A stretch of DNA of 64,000 bases, from NCBI RefSeq assembly GCF_016909185.1, contig NZ_JAFBFH010000009.1:62001-126000 (forward strand). The letters run 5' to 3'. Position numbers and translations under genes: made by a program. Position 1 is the first letter of the stretch; each line of letters starts with the position of its first letter. Under the pieces are notes generated by a model. The model was not told where the DNA came from. It did not search any database and was given only the letters and a program-made list of their open reading frames with translations. Positions 1 through 8,369 of this stretch are shown here, piece by piece. The stretch is from Siminovitchia thermophila. Lineage in GTDB: Bacteria > Bacillota > Bacilli > Bacillales > Bacillaceae_C.

Positions 1-1722
1 GATATTCGTAAAGTCTTCCAGCGACGCTTCTTTCATTTTTTTCAATGAGCCAAAGTGGCGAAGAAGCAGTTTTTTCCGGGCCGGCCCTATACCCGGCACT
101 TCATCCAATGCGGACTGAAATGCGCTTTTTCCTCTTAGCTGGCGATGAAAAGTAATGGCAAATCGGTGAACTTCATCCTGAATCCGTTGGAGTAAATAAA
201 ATTCATGACTGCTTCTTCCCAATTCCACCACTTCAAGGGGATCGCCGAACAAAAGCTCAGAAGTTCTGTGCTTATCATCTTTGGCTAGCCCCGCAACCGG
301 AATCTCCAGTCCCAGTTCATTGATTAATATATCTTTGGCCGCCTCTATTTGCCCCTTGCCGCCGTCTATTATGATCAAATCAGGCAACGGCAGGTGATCC
401 TTTAACACCCTCGTATATCTCCGTCGAACGACTTCACGCATTGATTCATAATCATCCGGCCCTTCAACCGTCTTGATTTTGTATTTACGGTATTCTTTTT
501 TATCAGGCCTTCCATCGGTAAAGACAACGAGGGCAGAAACCGGGTCAGTTCCATGTATATGAGAGTTGTCAAATGCTTCTATACGATATGGCGGATAAAT
601 GCCCATTGCCTTGCCCAGTTTTTCCACTGCGCCAATCGTCCGTTCTTCATCCCGTTCAATAAGCGCAAATTTGTCATGAAGGGCCATTTTGGCGTTTTTT
701 TCTGCCAATTCCACCAAATCTTTTTTTAGTCCCCTTTTTGGCTTTAACACTTTTGCCCCGACAAGCTGTTCCGCAAGCTCCTCGTCTACCACTTGGGGAA
801 GAAGAATTTCTTTCGGTTTAAAATGCTGCGGCTGTAAATAAAACTGGCCGAGAAATGTCAAAAACTCTTCCTCTTCCTCGGCATATACCGGAAAAAGGGA
901 AACATCTCTTTCTATTAGCTTGCCATGTCTGATAAAAAAAACCTGCACACACATCCAGCCTTTTTCAATCCAAAAACCAAAAACATCCCGATCTGTAAAA
1001 TCAGTAGAAATAATCGTTTGTTTTTCCATCGTTGATTCAATATGGGATATTTGATCGCGATATTCTTTGGCCCGTTCAAATTCAAGATTGTTGGAGGCTT
1101 CGTACATTTTGTTTTCCAACTCTTTTTTTACATCTTTATAACCACCGTTTAAAAAGCGGGTAATTTCACTTGTCAGTTGTTTGTATGTTTCCTGAGATAC
1201 TTCATTTACACACGGTGCCAAACATTGCCCCATATGGTAATAAAGGCAAACCCGGTCAGGAAGCGCCCGGCATTTCCGCAAGGGATATATGCGGTCAAGC
1301 AACTTTTTCGTTTCATTGGCTGCATAAGCATTCGGATAAGGGCCAAAATATTTCCCTTTATCCTTTTTCACTTTGCGAGTCGTGATCAGCCGCGGATGGC
1401 GTTCATTCGTCAGTTTGATATATGGATAGCTTTTATCATCTTTTAAAAGAACATTGTATTTCGGCGAATGCTTTTTGATCAAGTTCATTTCCAAAATGAG
1501 TGCCTCAATATCAGATGAGGTGACGATATATTCAAAGTCTTGTATTTCAGATACAAGGCGTTGCGTTTTTGTGTCATGGGCTCCTGTAAAATAAGAACGA
1601 ACCCGGTTTTTTAATATTTTTGCTTTTCCAACATAAATGATTGTTCCATGCCTATCTTTCATTAAGTAACAGCCGGGAAGATCAGGCAAAATTTCCAGCT
1701 TATGTTTGATGGCATTATTCAT
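1..1722 (-). CDS. uvrC: Excinuclease ABC subunit C, 3' end cut by window edge
   Basis: UvrC is the dual-incision endonuclease of nucleotide excision repair; it joins the UvrB-DNA complex in the cytoplasm. About 574 codons are visible and the frame is still open at base 1, so the C-terminal HhH tail is missing. The N-terminal GIY-YIG nuclease domain starts around residue 14 (PGCYLMKD, then IIYVGKAK), followed by a cysteine-rich stretch ([21 protein letters not shown]), a UVR motif ([11 protein letters not shown]), and the RNase H-like domain with [10 protein letters not shown] and [11 protein letters not shown]. The first HhH motif ([13 protein letters not shown]) is just visible. The ATG at 1722 is preceded by GGGAGGT. 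It is the last gene of the uvrC-trxA-etfAB order known from B. subtilis, but a terminator separates it from trxA. Confidence 0.97.
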   Translation of the reverse strand, partial: MNNAIKHKLEILPDLPGCYLMKDRHGTIIYVGKAKILKNRVRSYFTGAHDTKTQRLVSEIQDFEYIVTSSDIEALILEMNLIKKHSPKYNVLLKDDKSYPYIKLTNERHPRLITTRKVKKDKGKYFGPYPNAYAANETKKLLDRIYPLRKCRALPDRVCLYYHMGQCLAPCVNEVSQETYKQLTSEITRFLNGGYKDVKKELENKMYEASNNLEFERAKEYRDQISHIESTMEKQTIISTDFTDRDVFGFWIEKGWMCVQVFFIRHGKLIERDVSLFPVYAEEEEEFLTFLGQFYLQPQHFKPKEILLPQVVDEELAEQLVGAKVLKPKRGLKKDLVELAEKNAKMALHDKFALIERDEERTIGAVEKLGKAMGIYPPYRIEAFDNSHIHGTDPVSALVVFTDGRPDKKEYRKYKIKTVEGPDDYESMREVVRRRYTRVLKDHLPLPDLIIIDGGKGQIEAAKDILINELGLEIPVAGLAKDDKHRTSELLFGDPLEVVELGRSSHEFYLLQRIQDEVHRFAITFHRQLRGKSAFQSALDEVPGIGPARKKLLLRHFGSLKKMKEASLEDFTNI

Positions 1723-2124
1723 TCAAGTTACCTCCCGGTGCCAAGCGACTGCCCTACGCTCATATCATATGTGATAAGTTCGGATTAAGCTTCATGCAGC
1801 TTCGCGATAAGGTGAAACAAGATTTCCTCATTTAGGGACACGCGTATACGAAAAAAACAAGCTTCCTTTATGCTCTTTCCGCGAAGTAAAAGGACCTTCA
1901 CATGCTTCCTGAGATTCGGCAACCATGTGAAACAAGTGTCTTCCCCGCTTTCGCTGCGCCGCAAGAGCATACGCATACTGAATGTGCCACCTTGAAATTT
2001 TTGTCAAGGCAAACGCTACTGCCCTTAGGGGCGCTTGCATGCTGAGTAAGCTAACTTGAAACACTTGCGATAGCATGCTTCAGGAGCACATGCTTCCTGA
2101 GTTGCATTTGACCTTGGTCAGAAA
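1723..2124. other. Gene-free stretch with short internal repeats
   Basis: No convincing gene. The sequence ACATGCTTCCTGAG occurs twice (about 1899 and 2088), and GATAAGGTGAAAC at 1806-1818 matches the dispersed repeat signature seen at other intergenic sites in this window. Frames on the minus strand here lack ribosome sites and family resemblance. The uvrC promoter must lie somewhere in this stretch, but I could not define it. Confidence 0.6.
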
Positions 2125-2153
2125 AAAATCCGAGCAATTTCGGCTCGGATTTT
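2125..2153 (-). terminator. Rho-independent terminator of trxA
   Basis: A 9-bp stem AATCCGAGC/GCTCGGATT with a 7-base loop lies directly after the trxA stop. Read on the minus strand it is followed by a run of seven T. Confidence 0.9.
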
Positions 2154-2162
2154 CACTTCGGT

Positions 2163-2477
2163 TTACAAATGTTTGTTGACTAACTCAGCCAATGCTTCTT
2201 TTGGCTGAAAGCCGACTGTTTTATCTACTACTTCTCCATCCTTCATGACAAAGAGAGTAGGAATACTCATTACGCCGTATTGGCTGGCTGTTTCCTGGTT
2301 TTCATCAACGTTTACTTTGACGATTTTCGCTTTATCTCCCAACTCGCCATCAAGTTCTTCAAGAACGGGAGCAATCATTTTACATGGTCCGCACCATGGC
2401 GCCCAAAAGTCGACAAGAACGACTCCACTCCCTGTTTCCGCTGCAAAGTTTTGGTCAGTTGCATTAACTATAGCCAT
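2163..2477 (-). CDS. trxA: Thioredoxin
   Basis: Small cytoplasmic dithiol-disulfide oxidoreductase that reduces protein disulfides and supplies electrons to ribonucleotide reductase and others. The 104 residues are the normal length. The active site WCGPC is at residues 28-32, and the cis-proline follows in MSIPTLFV near residue 75. AGGAGGT lies 7 bases before the ATG. It stands alone between a terminator and the etf genes; in B. subtilis the order etfA-trxA-uvrC is the same. Confidence 0.98.
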   Translation of the reverse strand: MAIVNATDQNFAAETGSGVVLVDFWAPWCGPCKMIAPVLEELDGELGDKAKIVKVNVDENQETASQYGVMSIPTLFVMKDGEVVDKTVGFQPKEALAELVNKHL

Positions 2478-2596
2478 TTTTTTACCTCCTAATAAACTAT
2501 CCGAAGCTAACGCAAGTATATCATCAGGCAGTGATCCGCGCTAACAATTTGCCTGCACTTTAGTATACCCGAAACAAAAGCATTTACACACGGGGT

Positions 2597-3577
2597 TTAA
2601 GAGGAGGCAACCTTGATTTTCTTGAATTCTTCCGTCAGTAAAGGAACGACTTCGAAAAGGTCGCCGACTATGCCGTAGTCCGCCACATTGAAAATGGTGG
2701 CTTCGGGATCTTTGTTAATGGCAACAATCACTTTTGAGTTGGACATTCCGGCCATATGCTGGATCGCTCCTGAAATACCGCAAGCTATATATAAATCAGG
2801 CGTTACTACTTTTCCTGTTTGTCCAATTTGCAGGGAATAATCGCAATAATCCGCGTCGCATGCACCACGCGAAGCTCCAACAGCACCTCCGAGCACATCC
2901 GCCAATTCCTTGAGCGGTTCAAAGCCTTCCGCGCTTTTCACTCCCCGTCCACCGGCAACAATGACCTTCGCTTCCGACAAATCAACGCCTTCGCTCGCTT
3001 TTGTCACAACTTCTTTCACAATTGTGCGAAGGTCTTTTATTTCAACGGTCATCGTTTCCGCATTTCCGGTTTTGGAAGCGTCCTTTACCAAACTATCTAT
3101 ATTATTTGGGCGGATTGTGATCATGAGCGGTTCTTCGGTGCTCACCACTTTTTCAAACGCTTTTCCGGAATAAATCGGGCGGGTAAACGTAAATTCACCG
3201 TTCACTTCCTCAATCGCCGTTACATCAGATATTAAACCGGCGCTCATTTTATTCGCTATTTTCGGAGACAGATCTTTCCCCAGCGCCGTATGGCCGAAAA
3301 CAATTCCCTCTGGCTCTTCTTGATTGACCACTGCCATGAATGCTTGGGAATATCCGTCGGGTGTGTAGTGTTCGAGTTGATCATCTTCGACCACTACGAC
3401 CCGGTCTGCGCCGTATTGAAAAAGTTCATTTGCTTGATCTTTGACCGATTTGCCGATCAGTACAGCCGTTACCTCTCCGCCTGCAGCTATTTTTTTCCCT
3501 GCGGCAATCGCTTCAAACGATACGTTTCTCAATATGCCTTCACGCAATTCACCAAGTACCAACACCTTTTTTGCCAT
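2597..3577 (-). CDS. etfA: Electron transfer flavoprotein alpha subunit
   Basis: Alpha subunit of the ETF heterodimer, which accepts electrons from acyl-CoA dehydrogenases during beta-oxidation and passes them to the respiratory chain. The N-terminal ETF fold is followed by the C-terminal FAD-binding domain with GGRGVKSAEGF, GASRGACDADY, QIGQTGKVVTPDLYIACGIS and VAINKDPEATIF, which are the flavin contacts of the family. Length is about 326 residues. A GTG at 3580 precedes the chosen ATG at 3577; the ATG is 8 bases from AGGAGGT. It is the last gene of the fadR-fadB-etfB-etfA run. Confidence 0.97.
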   Translation of the reverse strand: MAKKVLVLGELREGILRNVSFEAIAAGKKIAAGGEVTAVLIGKSVKDQANELFQYGADRVVVVEDDQLEHYTPDGYSQAFMAVVNQEEPEGIVFGHTALGKDLSPKIANKMSAGLISDVTAIEEVNGEFTFTRPIYSGKAFEKVVSTEEPLMITIRPNNIDSLVKDASKTGNAETMTVEIKDLRTIVKEVVTKASEGVDLSEAKVIVAGGRGVKSAEGFEPLKELADVLGGAVGASRGACDADYCDYSLQIGQTGKVVTPDLYIACGISGAIQHMAGMSNSKVIVAINKDPEATIFNVADYGIVGDLFEVVPLLTEEFKKIKVASS

Positions 3578-3620
3578 CACCTATAACCTCCTGTTTCTCT
3601 ATATAAGAATCCGAAATCAG

Positions 3621-4385
3621 TTAAATCACTTTGGTAAGCAAGCCAGCCAATTCTTTCACCTGGTCGGAAATATCCCCCTCCAAAATGCGGCCTGCTTCTT
3701 TTTGCGGCGGTAGGAATATTTCAACCGTTTTGGTCTTGGCTGCTACGTCATCTTCATCGAGATCCAAATCATCCAGTTCCAGTTCCTCCAGCGGCTTTTT
3801 CTTGGCTTTCATGATTCCAGGCAAAGATGGATAACGCGGATCATTCAGTCCTTGTTGGGCTGTTACGAGCAAAGGAAGCGAAGCTTCTATGGTTTCAGAA
3901 TCACCTTCTACATCACGGACAATTTTGACGTTTTCACCTTCAATTTCGAGTTTCGTAATCGTTGTCACATATGGTATATCGAGTATGTCGGCAACACGGG
4001 GGCCAACTTGTCCGGAACCACCATCAATAGCGACATTACCGGCAAGTATCAAGTCGGGATCCTTGTCTTTTAAATATTCGCCCAAAATGTGCGCGACAGT
4101 CGTTTGATCATATTCATCCAGGTCATCTTCGATGTTGATCAAAGCTGCTTTGTCCGCTCCCATGGCAAGGGCGGTGCGCAATTGCTTTTCGGCTTCCTCA
4201 TCCCCAACCGTTACGACTGTTACTTCCCCGCCGTGGTCGTCACGGACACGGATTGCTTCTTCAATCGCATATTCGTCGTATGGGTTGATGATAAACTCGG
4301 CCCCTTCTTCATCAATCTGGCCGTTAGAAATCGTAATTTTCTCTTCCGTATCAAATGTTCTTTTCATCAGTACAAAAATGTTCAT
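3621..4385 (-). CDS. etfB: Electron transfer flavoprotein beta subunit
   Basis: Beta subunit of ETF; it binds AMP and carries the recognition loop that docks to acyl-CoA dehydrogenases. Family features seen are the start MNIFVLMKRTFDTEEK, the repeated-segment motif LRTALAMGADKAALI, and AGNVAIDGGSGQVGPRVAD. I moved the start to the ATG at 4385 (254 residues), which has GGGAGGGTC 6-8 bases before it; the longer frame adds ten residues with no ribosome site. It sits 40 bases upstream of etfA and closely follows fadB, consistent with one operon for fatty-acid oxidation. Confidence 0.97.
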   Translation of the reverse strand: MNIFVLMKRTFDTEEKITISNGQIDEEGAEFIINPYDEYAIEEAIRVRDDHGGEVTVVTVGDEEAEKQLRTALAMGADKAALINIEDDLDEYDQTTVAHILGEYLKDKDPDLILAGNVAIDGGSGQVGPRVADILDIPYVTTITKLEIEGENVKIVRDVEGDSETIEASLPLLVTAQQGLNDPRYPSLPGIMKAKKKPLEELELDDLDLDEDDVAAKTKTVEIFLPPQKEAGRILEGDISDQVKELAGLLTKVI

Positions 4386-4421
4386 TCTATGACCCTCCCA
4401 GTCTTTGAAAATCAAAAGTTG

Positions 4422-5189
4422 CTATTCTCCTATAAATTTGGGCTCCCTTTTCTCAATAAACGCCGAGATGCCTTCCTTTCCATCGTTTGAATCAAAAAGT
4501 TCGCCAAATCTCTTGGCTTCCAGTTTCAGCCCTTCTTCAAACCGTCCGCCATGGTAAAGCAACTCGATGGCCGCCTTTAAAGAGAGTGGACTCTTTTGCG
4601 CGATTAGATGTACCATTTCTTTTGCCTTTTCCAGCAATTGCTCTTCCGGATAAGCATGATTGGCCAGTCCCCATTTAACTGCTTCATCCCCCGTGAGCGG
4701 AGTACTTGTAAATAACATTTCAGCCGCCTTTGCAGTTCCCACATAGCGCGGCAACCGCTGTGTTCCCGCAAAGCCGGGGATCAGCCCCAATTGCAGTTCC
4801 GGGAGCCCAAGTTTAGCGTTTTCACTTACAAGTCTGATATGACATGCCATGGCGAGCTCTAGACCACCCCCAAGCGCAGCGCCATGTATTGCAGCGATAA
4901 CCGGTTTTGAAAAGTTCTCAATCTTTTCCAAGACTTCCTGTCCGTTTTGGGCGAGACTAGTAAAGGCTTCCCCACTTTCAACCGCTGTGAATTCTTTAAT
5001 ATCGGCACCGGCAGAAAAGAAACGGCCTTCGCCATGCAAAAGAATTGCCCTTATTTCCGAATCATGTTCAAGGTCTTCGAACACGCTCGCAAGCTCCTGC
5101 ATCACTTGCCGAGACAATGCGTTCGCGGGCGGACGTTCAATCTTTAGGATCGCTGCATTCCCCTCTTTAGTGACAGTGATGAACTCCAT
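4422..5189 (-). CDS. fadB: Enoyl-CoA hydratase (beta-oxidation)
   Basis: Hydrates trans-2-enoyl-CoA to 3-hydroxyacyl-CoA, the second step of beta-oxidation. The 255-residue protein has the crotonase fold motifs: FSAGADIKEF (oxyanion hole) near residue 60, and IHGAALGGGLELAMACHIR near residue 105, with LPELQLGLIPGFAGTQRLPR following. The glutamates of the hydratase active site fall in these segments. Gene order fadR-fadB-etfB-etfA equals that of the B. subtilis lcfA operon, which is why I use the B. subtilis name. Confidence 0.93.
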   Translation of the reverse strand: MEFITVTKEGNAAILKIERPPANALSRQVMQELASVFEDLEHDSEIRAILLHGEGRFFSAGADIKEFTAVESGEAFTSLAQNGQEVLEKIENFSKPVIAAIHGAALGGGLELAMACHIRLVSENAKLGLPELQLGLIPGFAGTQRLPRYVGTAKAAEMLFTSTPLTGDEAVKWGLANHAYPEEQLLEKAKEMVHLIAQKSPLSLKAAIELLYHGGRFEEGLKLEAKRFGELFDSNDGKEGISAFIEKREPKFIGE

Positions 5190-5206
5190 TATGTAGTCCT
5201 CCTTCT

Positions 5207-5800
5207 TTATACACTGCTTTTTAATTTACACCCATACAGGATTAATTCATGTACTTTCGGGGCAAGCGCAACCAAATCATACTTATGTTCATTCAAAACC
5301 CACGTTGTGGCTGTTTCATCCATCGTGCCAAAGATCATTTGCCTTGCAAGCCGGATATCCAAGTCGGCGGCCAACTCCCCGTTTTCTTTTCCGAAAACCA
5401 ATATATGGTCGATCACTTCTAAATATTCTTTTAGCACTTCGTTAATTTTAAAGCGGAGCGCCTTATTGGATTGCCGCAATTCAAGCTGGGTCACGATGGC
5501 CAAGTATTGGTCTTCGGATAAAATCCGAAAGTGGTTTTGAATCATTACTAATAATTTCTCTGCTGCCGTTTTTTTTCCTGCTGTTACTTCATTTATTTTT
5601 TGTACAAACATGCCCATTTTCTCTCTAAAGACGGATATGAGAACATCCTCTTTGTTTTTAAAGTAAAGATAGATTGTGCCATCAGCGACTCCGGCCTGGC
5701 GGGCAATTTTAGAAATTTGGGCCTGATGGTAACCATTTTCGGCTATTACTACCACAGCCGCCTCAATAATTTGTTTATATTTCGGTCTGTTTCTTTTCAC
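5207..5800 (-). CDS. fadR: TetR-family fatty-acid degradation regulator FadR
   Basis: Repressor of beta-oxidation genes that is released by long-chain acyl-CoA. The N-terminal helix-turn-helix reads ISKIARQAGVADGTIYLYFKNKEDVL (residues about 25-50, given here as the family core), and the ligand domain is closely similar to B. subtilis FadR (IVTQLELRQSN, RLARQMIFGTMDETATTWV). I chose the GTG at 5800 (197 residues), preceded by AAAGGTG; the frame upstream reads through the operator and is not expected to be protein. A perfect FadR box and a sigma-A promoter lie just upstream, so the gene should repress itself and fadB-etfBA. Confidence 0.93.
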   Translation of the reverse strand: MKRNRPKYKQIIEAAVVVIAENGYHQAQISKIARQAGVADGTIYLYFKNKEDVLISVFREKMGMFVQKINEVTAGKKTAAEKLLVMIQNHFRILSEDQYLAIVTQLELRQSNKALRFKINEVLKEYLEVIDHILVFGKENGELAADLDIRLARQMIFGTMDETATTWVLNEHKYDLVALAPKVHELILYGCKLKSSV

Positions 5801-5826
5801 ATGTTTCACCTTTCCGCACCATAAAA

Positions 5827-5880
5827 TGAATGATTGTTCATTCATCATTCTATCCTAAAGGTTCATTTTTCATCTGTCAA
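5827..5880 (-). promoter_or_regulatory. FadR operator and sigma-A promoter of fadR-fadB-etfBA
   Basis: The 18-base palindrome TGAATGATTGTTCATTCA (5827-5844) matches the B. subtilis FadR consensus TGAATGAMTANTCATTCA except at one central position. Just upstream on the minus strand are TTGACA (5875-5880) and TAGGAT (5852-5857) with a 17-base spacer. The operator therefore covers the expected start of transcription, a classic repression geometry. Confidence 0.85.
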
Positions 5881-6004
5881 GCAATACCGTGCAGAAGAAA
5901 AGAGCCCGCCGGCTCCAGCAATACGCCTTTTTCATTGTCCAACAAACCAAGGGAAAATCGCTGTGAAGTTTTCTTATATGTGATAAAAAATTCGTCCGTC
6001 CGAT

Positions 6005-7696
6005 CTATCCAAGCTTTTCATCTTGCGCCTGATTTTTTTGCTCTTCCTCTACTAATACTCGGCGCAAGACCTTTCCTACGGCTGTTTTGGGCAATTCATC
6101 CCGGAATTCATATATTCTTGGTACTTTGTATGCGGCGAGATGCTTTCTGGCATATTCATCAAGTTCCTTTTCTGTCGACGTCATTCCTTCCCTGAAAACG
6201 ATATAGGCTTTCACCGTTTCACCTCTGTAAGGGTCGGGAACACCGGCAACTACCACTTCTTGAATCGCTGGATGTTCGTACAGTATCTCTTCGATCTCAC
6301 GCGGGTAAATGTTAAATCCACCGGCAATAATCATATCTTTTTTCCGGTCAACGACGTAAAAATAACCTTTTTCATCCATATACCCGAGATCGCCGGTTAA
6401 TAACCAACCGTCTTTAAATGTTTTTTCCGTTTCCTCGGGCATGTTCCAATAGCCTTTCATGACTTGGGGACCCTTAACAGCAATTTCCCCCACTTCCCCC
6501 GGCGGCAGCGGGCTGCCCGTTTCCATACATAGGATTACTGCATCTGTATCGGGCCAAGGCACTCCGATACTTCCTTTTACCCTGTCTTTTGCCCACAAGA
6601 AGTTGGCATGGGTTACAGGGGATGTTTCTGTCAGGCCGTATCCCTCTACAAGCTTTCCACCAGTGATTTTCTCAAATCTTTCTTGTACCTCTACTGGAAG
6701 CGGTGCAGAGCCGCTAATACATGATTCAATGGAAGAGAGATCGTATTTTTTAATATCCGGATGGTTTAAAAGCCCGATATACATCGTTGGTGCCCCTGGA
6801 AAAAGCGTTGGCTTTTGTTTATGGATTGTTTTCAACGTTGTTTCGACATCAAACTTTGGCAGAAGAATGATCTTGTACCCTTGCATGACGCCTAAAATAA
6901 GCACTGTCGTCATTCCATATACGTGAAAGAATGGCAGGATGCCAAGAATGCTTTCTTCTCCTTTTTTCATCTTGTACAGCCATGCGTCACATGCTGTCGC
7001 ATTGGCAATCAAGTTTTTGTGGGTGAGCATAACCCCCTTCGGTTTTCCAGTTGTTCCCCCCGTATATTGAAGGAGTGCCAGATCGTTTTCAAAATCAAGA
7101 TCCGTTGTGACCGGTTCTGCTGTTGACTGGGCCATAACTTTTGGAAAAAGGTGCTGGCTGCCTTCATGTTGGACATTCACAACCATTCCGGTCTGCCTCT
7201 TTTGAATAAAAGGATAAATAAAATTCTTCGGGAAAGGCAGATAATCCTTGATAGCGGTTACAATAATATGTTGTAAATTCGTTTCCTTTTTGACTTTGGC
7301 GACTCTGGGATAAAGCAAGTCGAGAGCGATGATTACGATGGCCCCTGAGTCTTTCATTTGGTATTCCAATTCCCGTTCGGTGTACAACGGATTCGTCTGT
7401 ACGACGATGGCTCCGGTGTATAAAATGCCATAATAGCTGATAAACGCTTGCGGACAGTTGGGAAGCATGATTGCGACACGGTCGCCTTTTTTCACACCAA
7501 GGCTTTTCAAGTAATTGGCCATTTTGAGAGAACTTTCATACACTTCTTTATATGACATTTCCTTGCCCATAAAATGAATGGCCGTTTTATCCGGATAACG
7601 TTGTGCAGCTTCCGTTAAATATTGCTGGACCGGCTTCTCTTCATATGTGAGCGTTTTCGGAATTTCGTCAGGGTAATGCTCTAACCATGGTTTCAT
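6005..7696 (-). CDS. lcfA: Long-chain-fatty-acid--CoA ligase
   Basis: Activates long-chain fatty acids to acyl-CoA at the cost of ATP (to AMP and PPi), feeding beta-oxidation. At 563 residues it shows the ANL superfamily motifs in order: LQYTGGTTGKPKGVMLTHK (P-loop-like A3), EGYGLTETSPVTH (A5), WLLTGDLGYMDEKGYF (A7), VDRKKDMIIAGGFNIYP (A8) and the catalytic lysine in PKTAVGKVLRR (A10). The ATG is preceded by AAGGGGGAC. It has its own promoter, and the next gene fadR has a separate one 100-200 bases on, so lcfA may be partly independent of the fadR unit. Confidence 0.96.
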   Translation of the reverse strand: MKPWLEHYPDEIPKTLTYEEKPVQQYLTEAAQRYPDKTAIHFMGKEMSYKEVYESSLKMANYLKSLGVKKGDRVAIMLPNCPQAFISYYGILYTGAIVVQTNPLYTERELEYQMKDSGAIVIIALDLLYPRVAKVKKETNLQHIIVTAIKDYLPFPKNFIYPFIQKRQTGMVVNVQHEGSQHLFPKVMAQSTAEPVTTDLDFENDLALLQYTGGTTGKPKGVMLTHKNLIANATACDAWLYKMKKGEESILGILPFFHVYGMTTVLILGVMQGYKIILLPKFDVETTLKTIHKQKPTLFPGAPTMYIGLLNHPDIKKYDLSSIESCISGSAPLPVEVQERFEKITGGKLVEGYGLTETSPVTHANFLWAKDRVKGSIGVPWPDTDAVILCMETGSPLPPGEVGEIAVKGPQVMKGYWNMPEETEKTFKDGWLLTGDLGYMDEKGYFYVVDRKKDMIIAGGFNIYPREIEEILYEHPAIQEVVVAGVPDPYRGETVKAYIVFREGMTSTEKELDEYARKHLAAYKVPRIYEFRDELPKTAVGKVLRRVLVEEEQKNQAQDEKLG

Positions 7697-7744
7697 ACAA
7701 GTATAGTCCCCCTTTTCATAAACAGAAAATTTAAACTTATGCTT

Positions 7745-7773
7745 ATTATATTACAATAAAATCTTACATACAA
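7745..7773 (-). promoter_or_regulatory. Sigma-A promoter of lcfA
   Basis: On the minus strand TTGTAT (7768-7773) and TATAAT (7745-7750) are 17 bases apart, about 50 bases before the lcfA ATG. No FadR palindrome is visible here, in contrast to the fadR promoter. Confidence 0.7.
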
Positions 7774-7808
7774 CGAATTACATTATTTATAGAATAAAAG
7801 AAACGCAA

Positions 7809-7835
7809 AAAACCGCTTCGGTAAAAAGCGGTTTT
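7809..7835 (-). terminator. Terminator of the mutS2-yshE unit
   Basis: Stem AAAACCGCTT/AAGCGGTTTT with a short loop; on the minus strand it runs into TTTTTT. Its first bases overlap the stop codon of the small membrane ORF. Confidence 0.9.
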
Positions 7836-7914
7836 ACATACGGACTAAATATATAACTCCTACCAATACGAAAATTGCACACACGACAAATAGTACTTTT
7901 GCCAGTTTTTCCAC
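7834..7914 (-). CDS. Predicted 26-residue single-span membrane miniprotein
   Basis: A GTG-started frame with GGAGG placed 6-7 bases upstream follows yshE by ten bases and ends at the operon terminator. The product has a short charged head (MEKLAKV) and one hydrophobic span (LFVVCAIFVLVGVIYLV) with a basic tail (RM). It is too short for standard gene calling. The good ribosome site, the fit between neighbouring gene and terminator and the clean hydrophobic pattern support translation. I know of no function; a partner or regulator of the neighbouring membrane protein YshE is only a guess. Confidence 0.6.
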   Translation of the reverse strand: MEKLAKVLFVVCAIFVLVGVIYLVRM

Positions 7915-7924
7915 CGTTTCCTCC

Positions 7925-8338
7925 TTAATATATGCCGGCACCAATGACGAATGACAATCCGATCGATATGACCATTGAAATCAAGCCAACAGCGGGGTTG
8001 CCCTGTTCAATTTCTTCGTCAATTTTAAACTTCGGCGTTAAAAATTCAAATATAAAATATCCCGTCAACAACAGTAAAAAGCCAAACATTCCCCAGCCAA
8101 GCATGACGAACAATCCATCATGATGCAAAATGGAATGTCTGAAAATATTGGCGATCCCAAAAATTTTCCCGCCGGTAGCCATTGCCACCGCCACGTTTCC
8201 TTTCTTGATCTCTTCCCAATTGTTGTACTTCGTTACAACCTCAAATATAAATAGGAAGACCACGATACAAAGAACCGTAACACTATAGTAACCTGCCGTT
8301 TGGACATAATTGTTTTCCCAAAACGAGCCCAAGATCAT
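7925..8338 (-). CDS. yshE: DUF350-family membrane protein (YshE-like)
   Basis: Integral membrane protein of 137 residues with about four hydrophobic spans (around residues 15-35, 60-80, 85-105 and 115-135) and the DUF350-like ATGGKIFGIANI segment. I moved the start to the ATG at 8338, which has AAGGAG directly before it; the longer frame overlaps mutS2. Function is unknown. The position after mutS2 and before lcfA is the same as in B. subtilis. Confidence 0.8.
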   Translation of the reverse strand: MILGSFWENNYVQTAGYYSVTVLCIVVFLFIFEVVTKYNNWEEIKKGNVAVAMATGGKIFGIANIFRHSILHHDGLFVMLGWGMFGFLLLLTGYFIFEFLTPKFKIDEEIEQGNPAVGLISMVISIGLSFVIGAGIY

Positions 8339-8369
8339 CGCTCCTTTTTTGTTTTGGAAGAGTGTGGCT

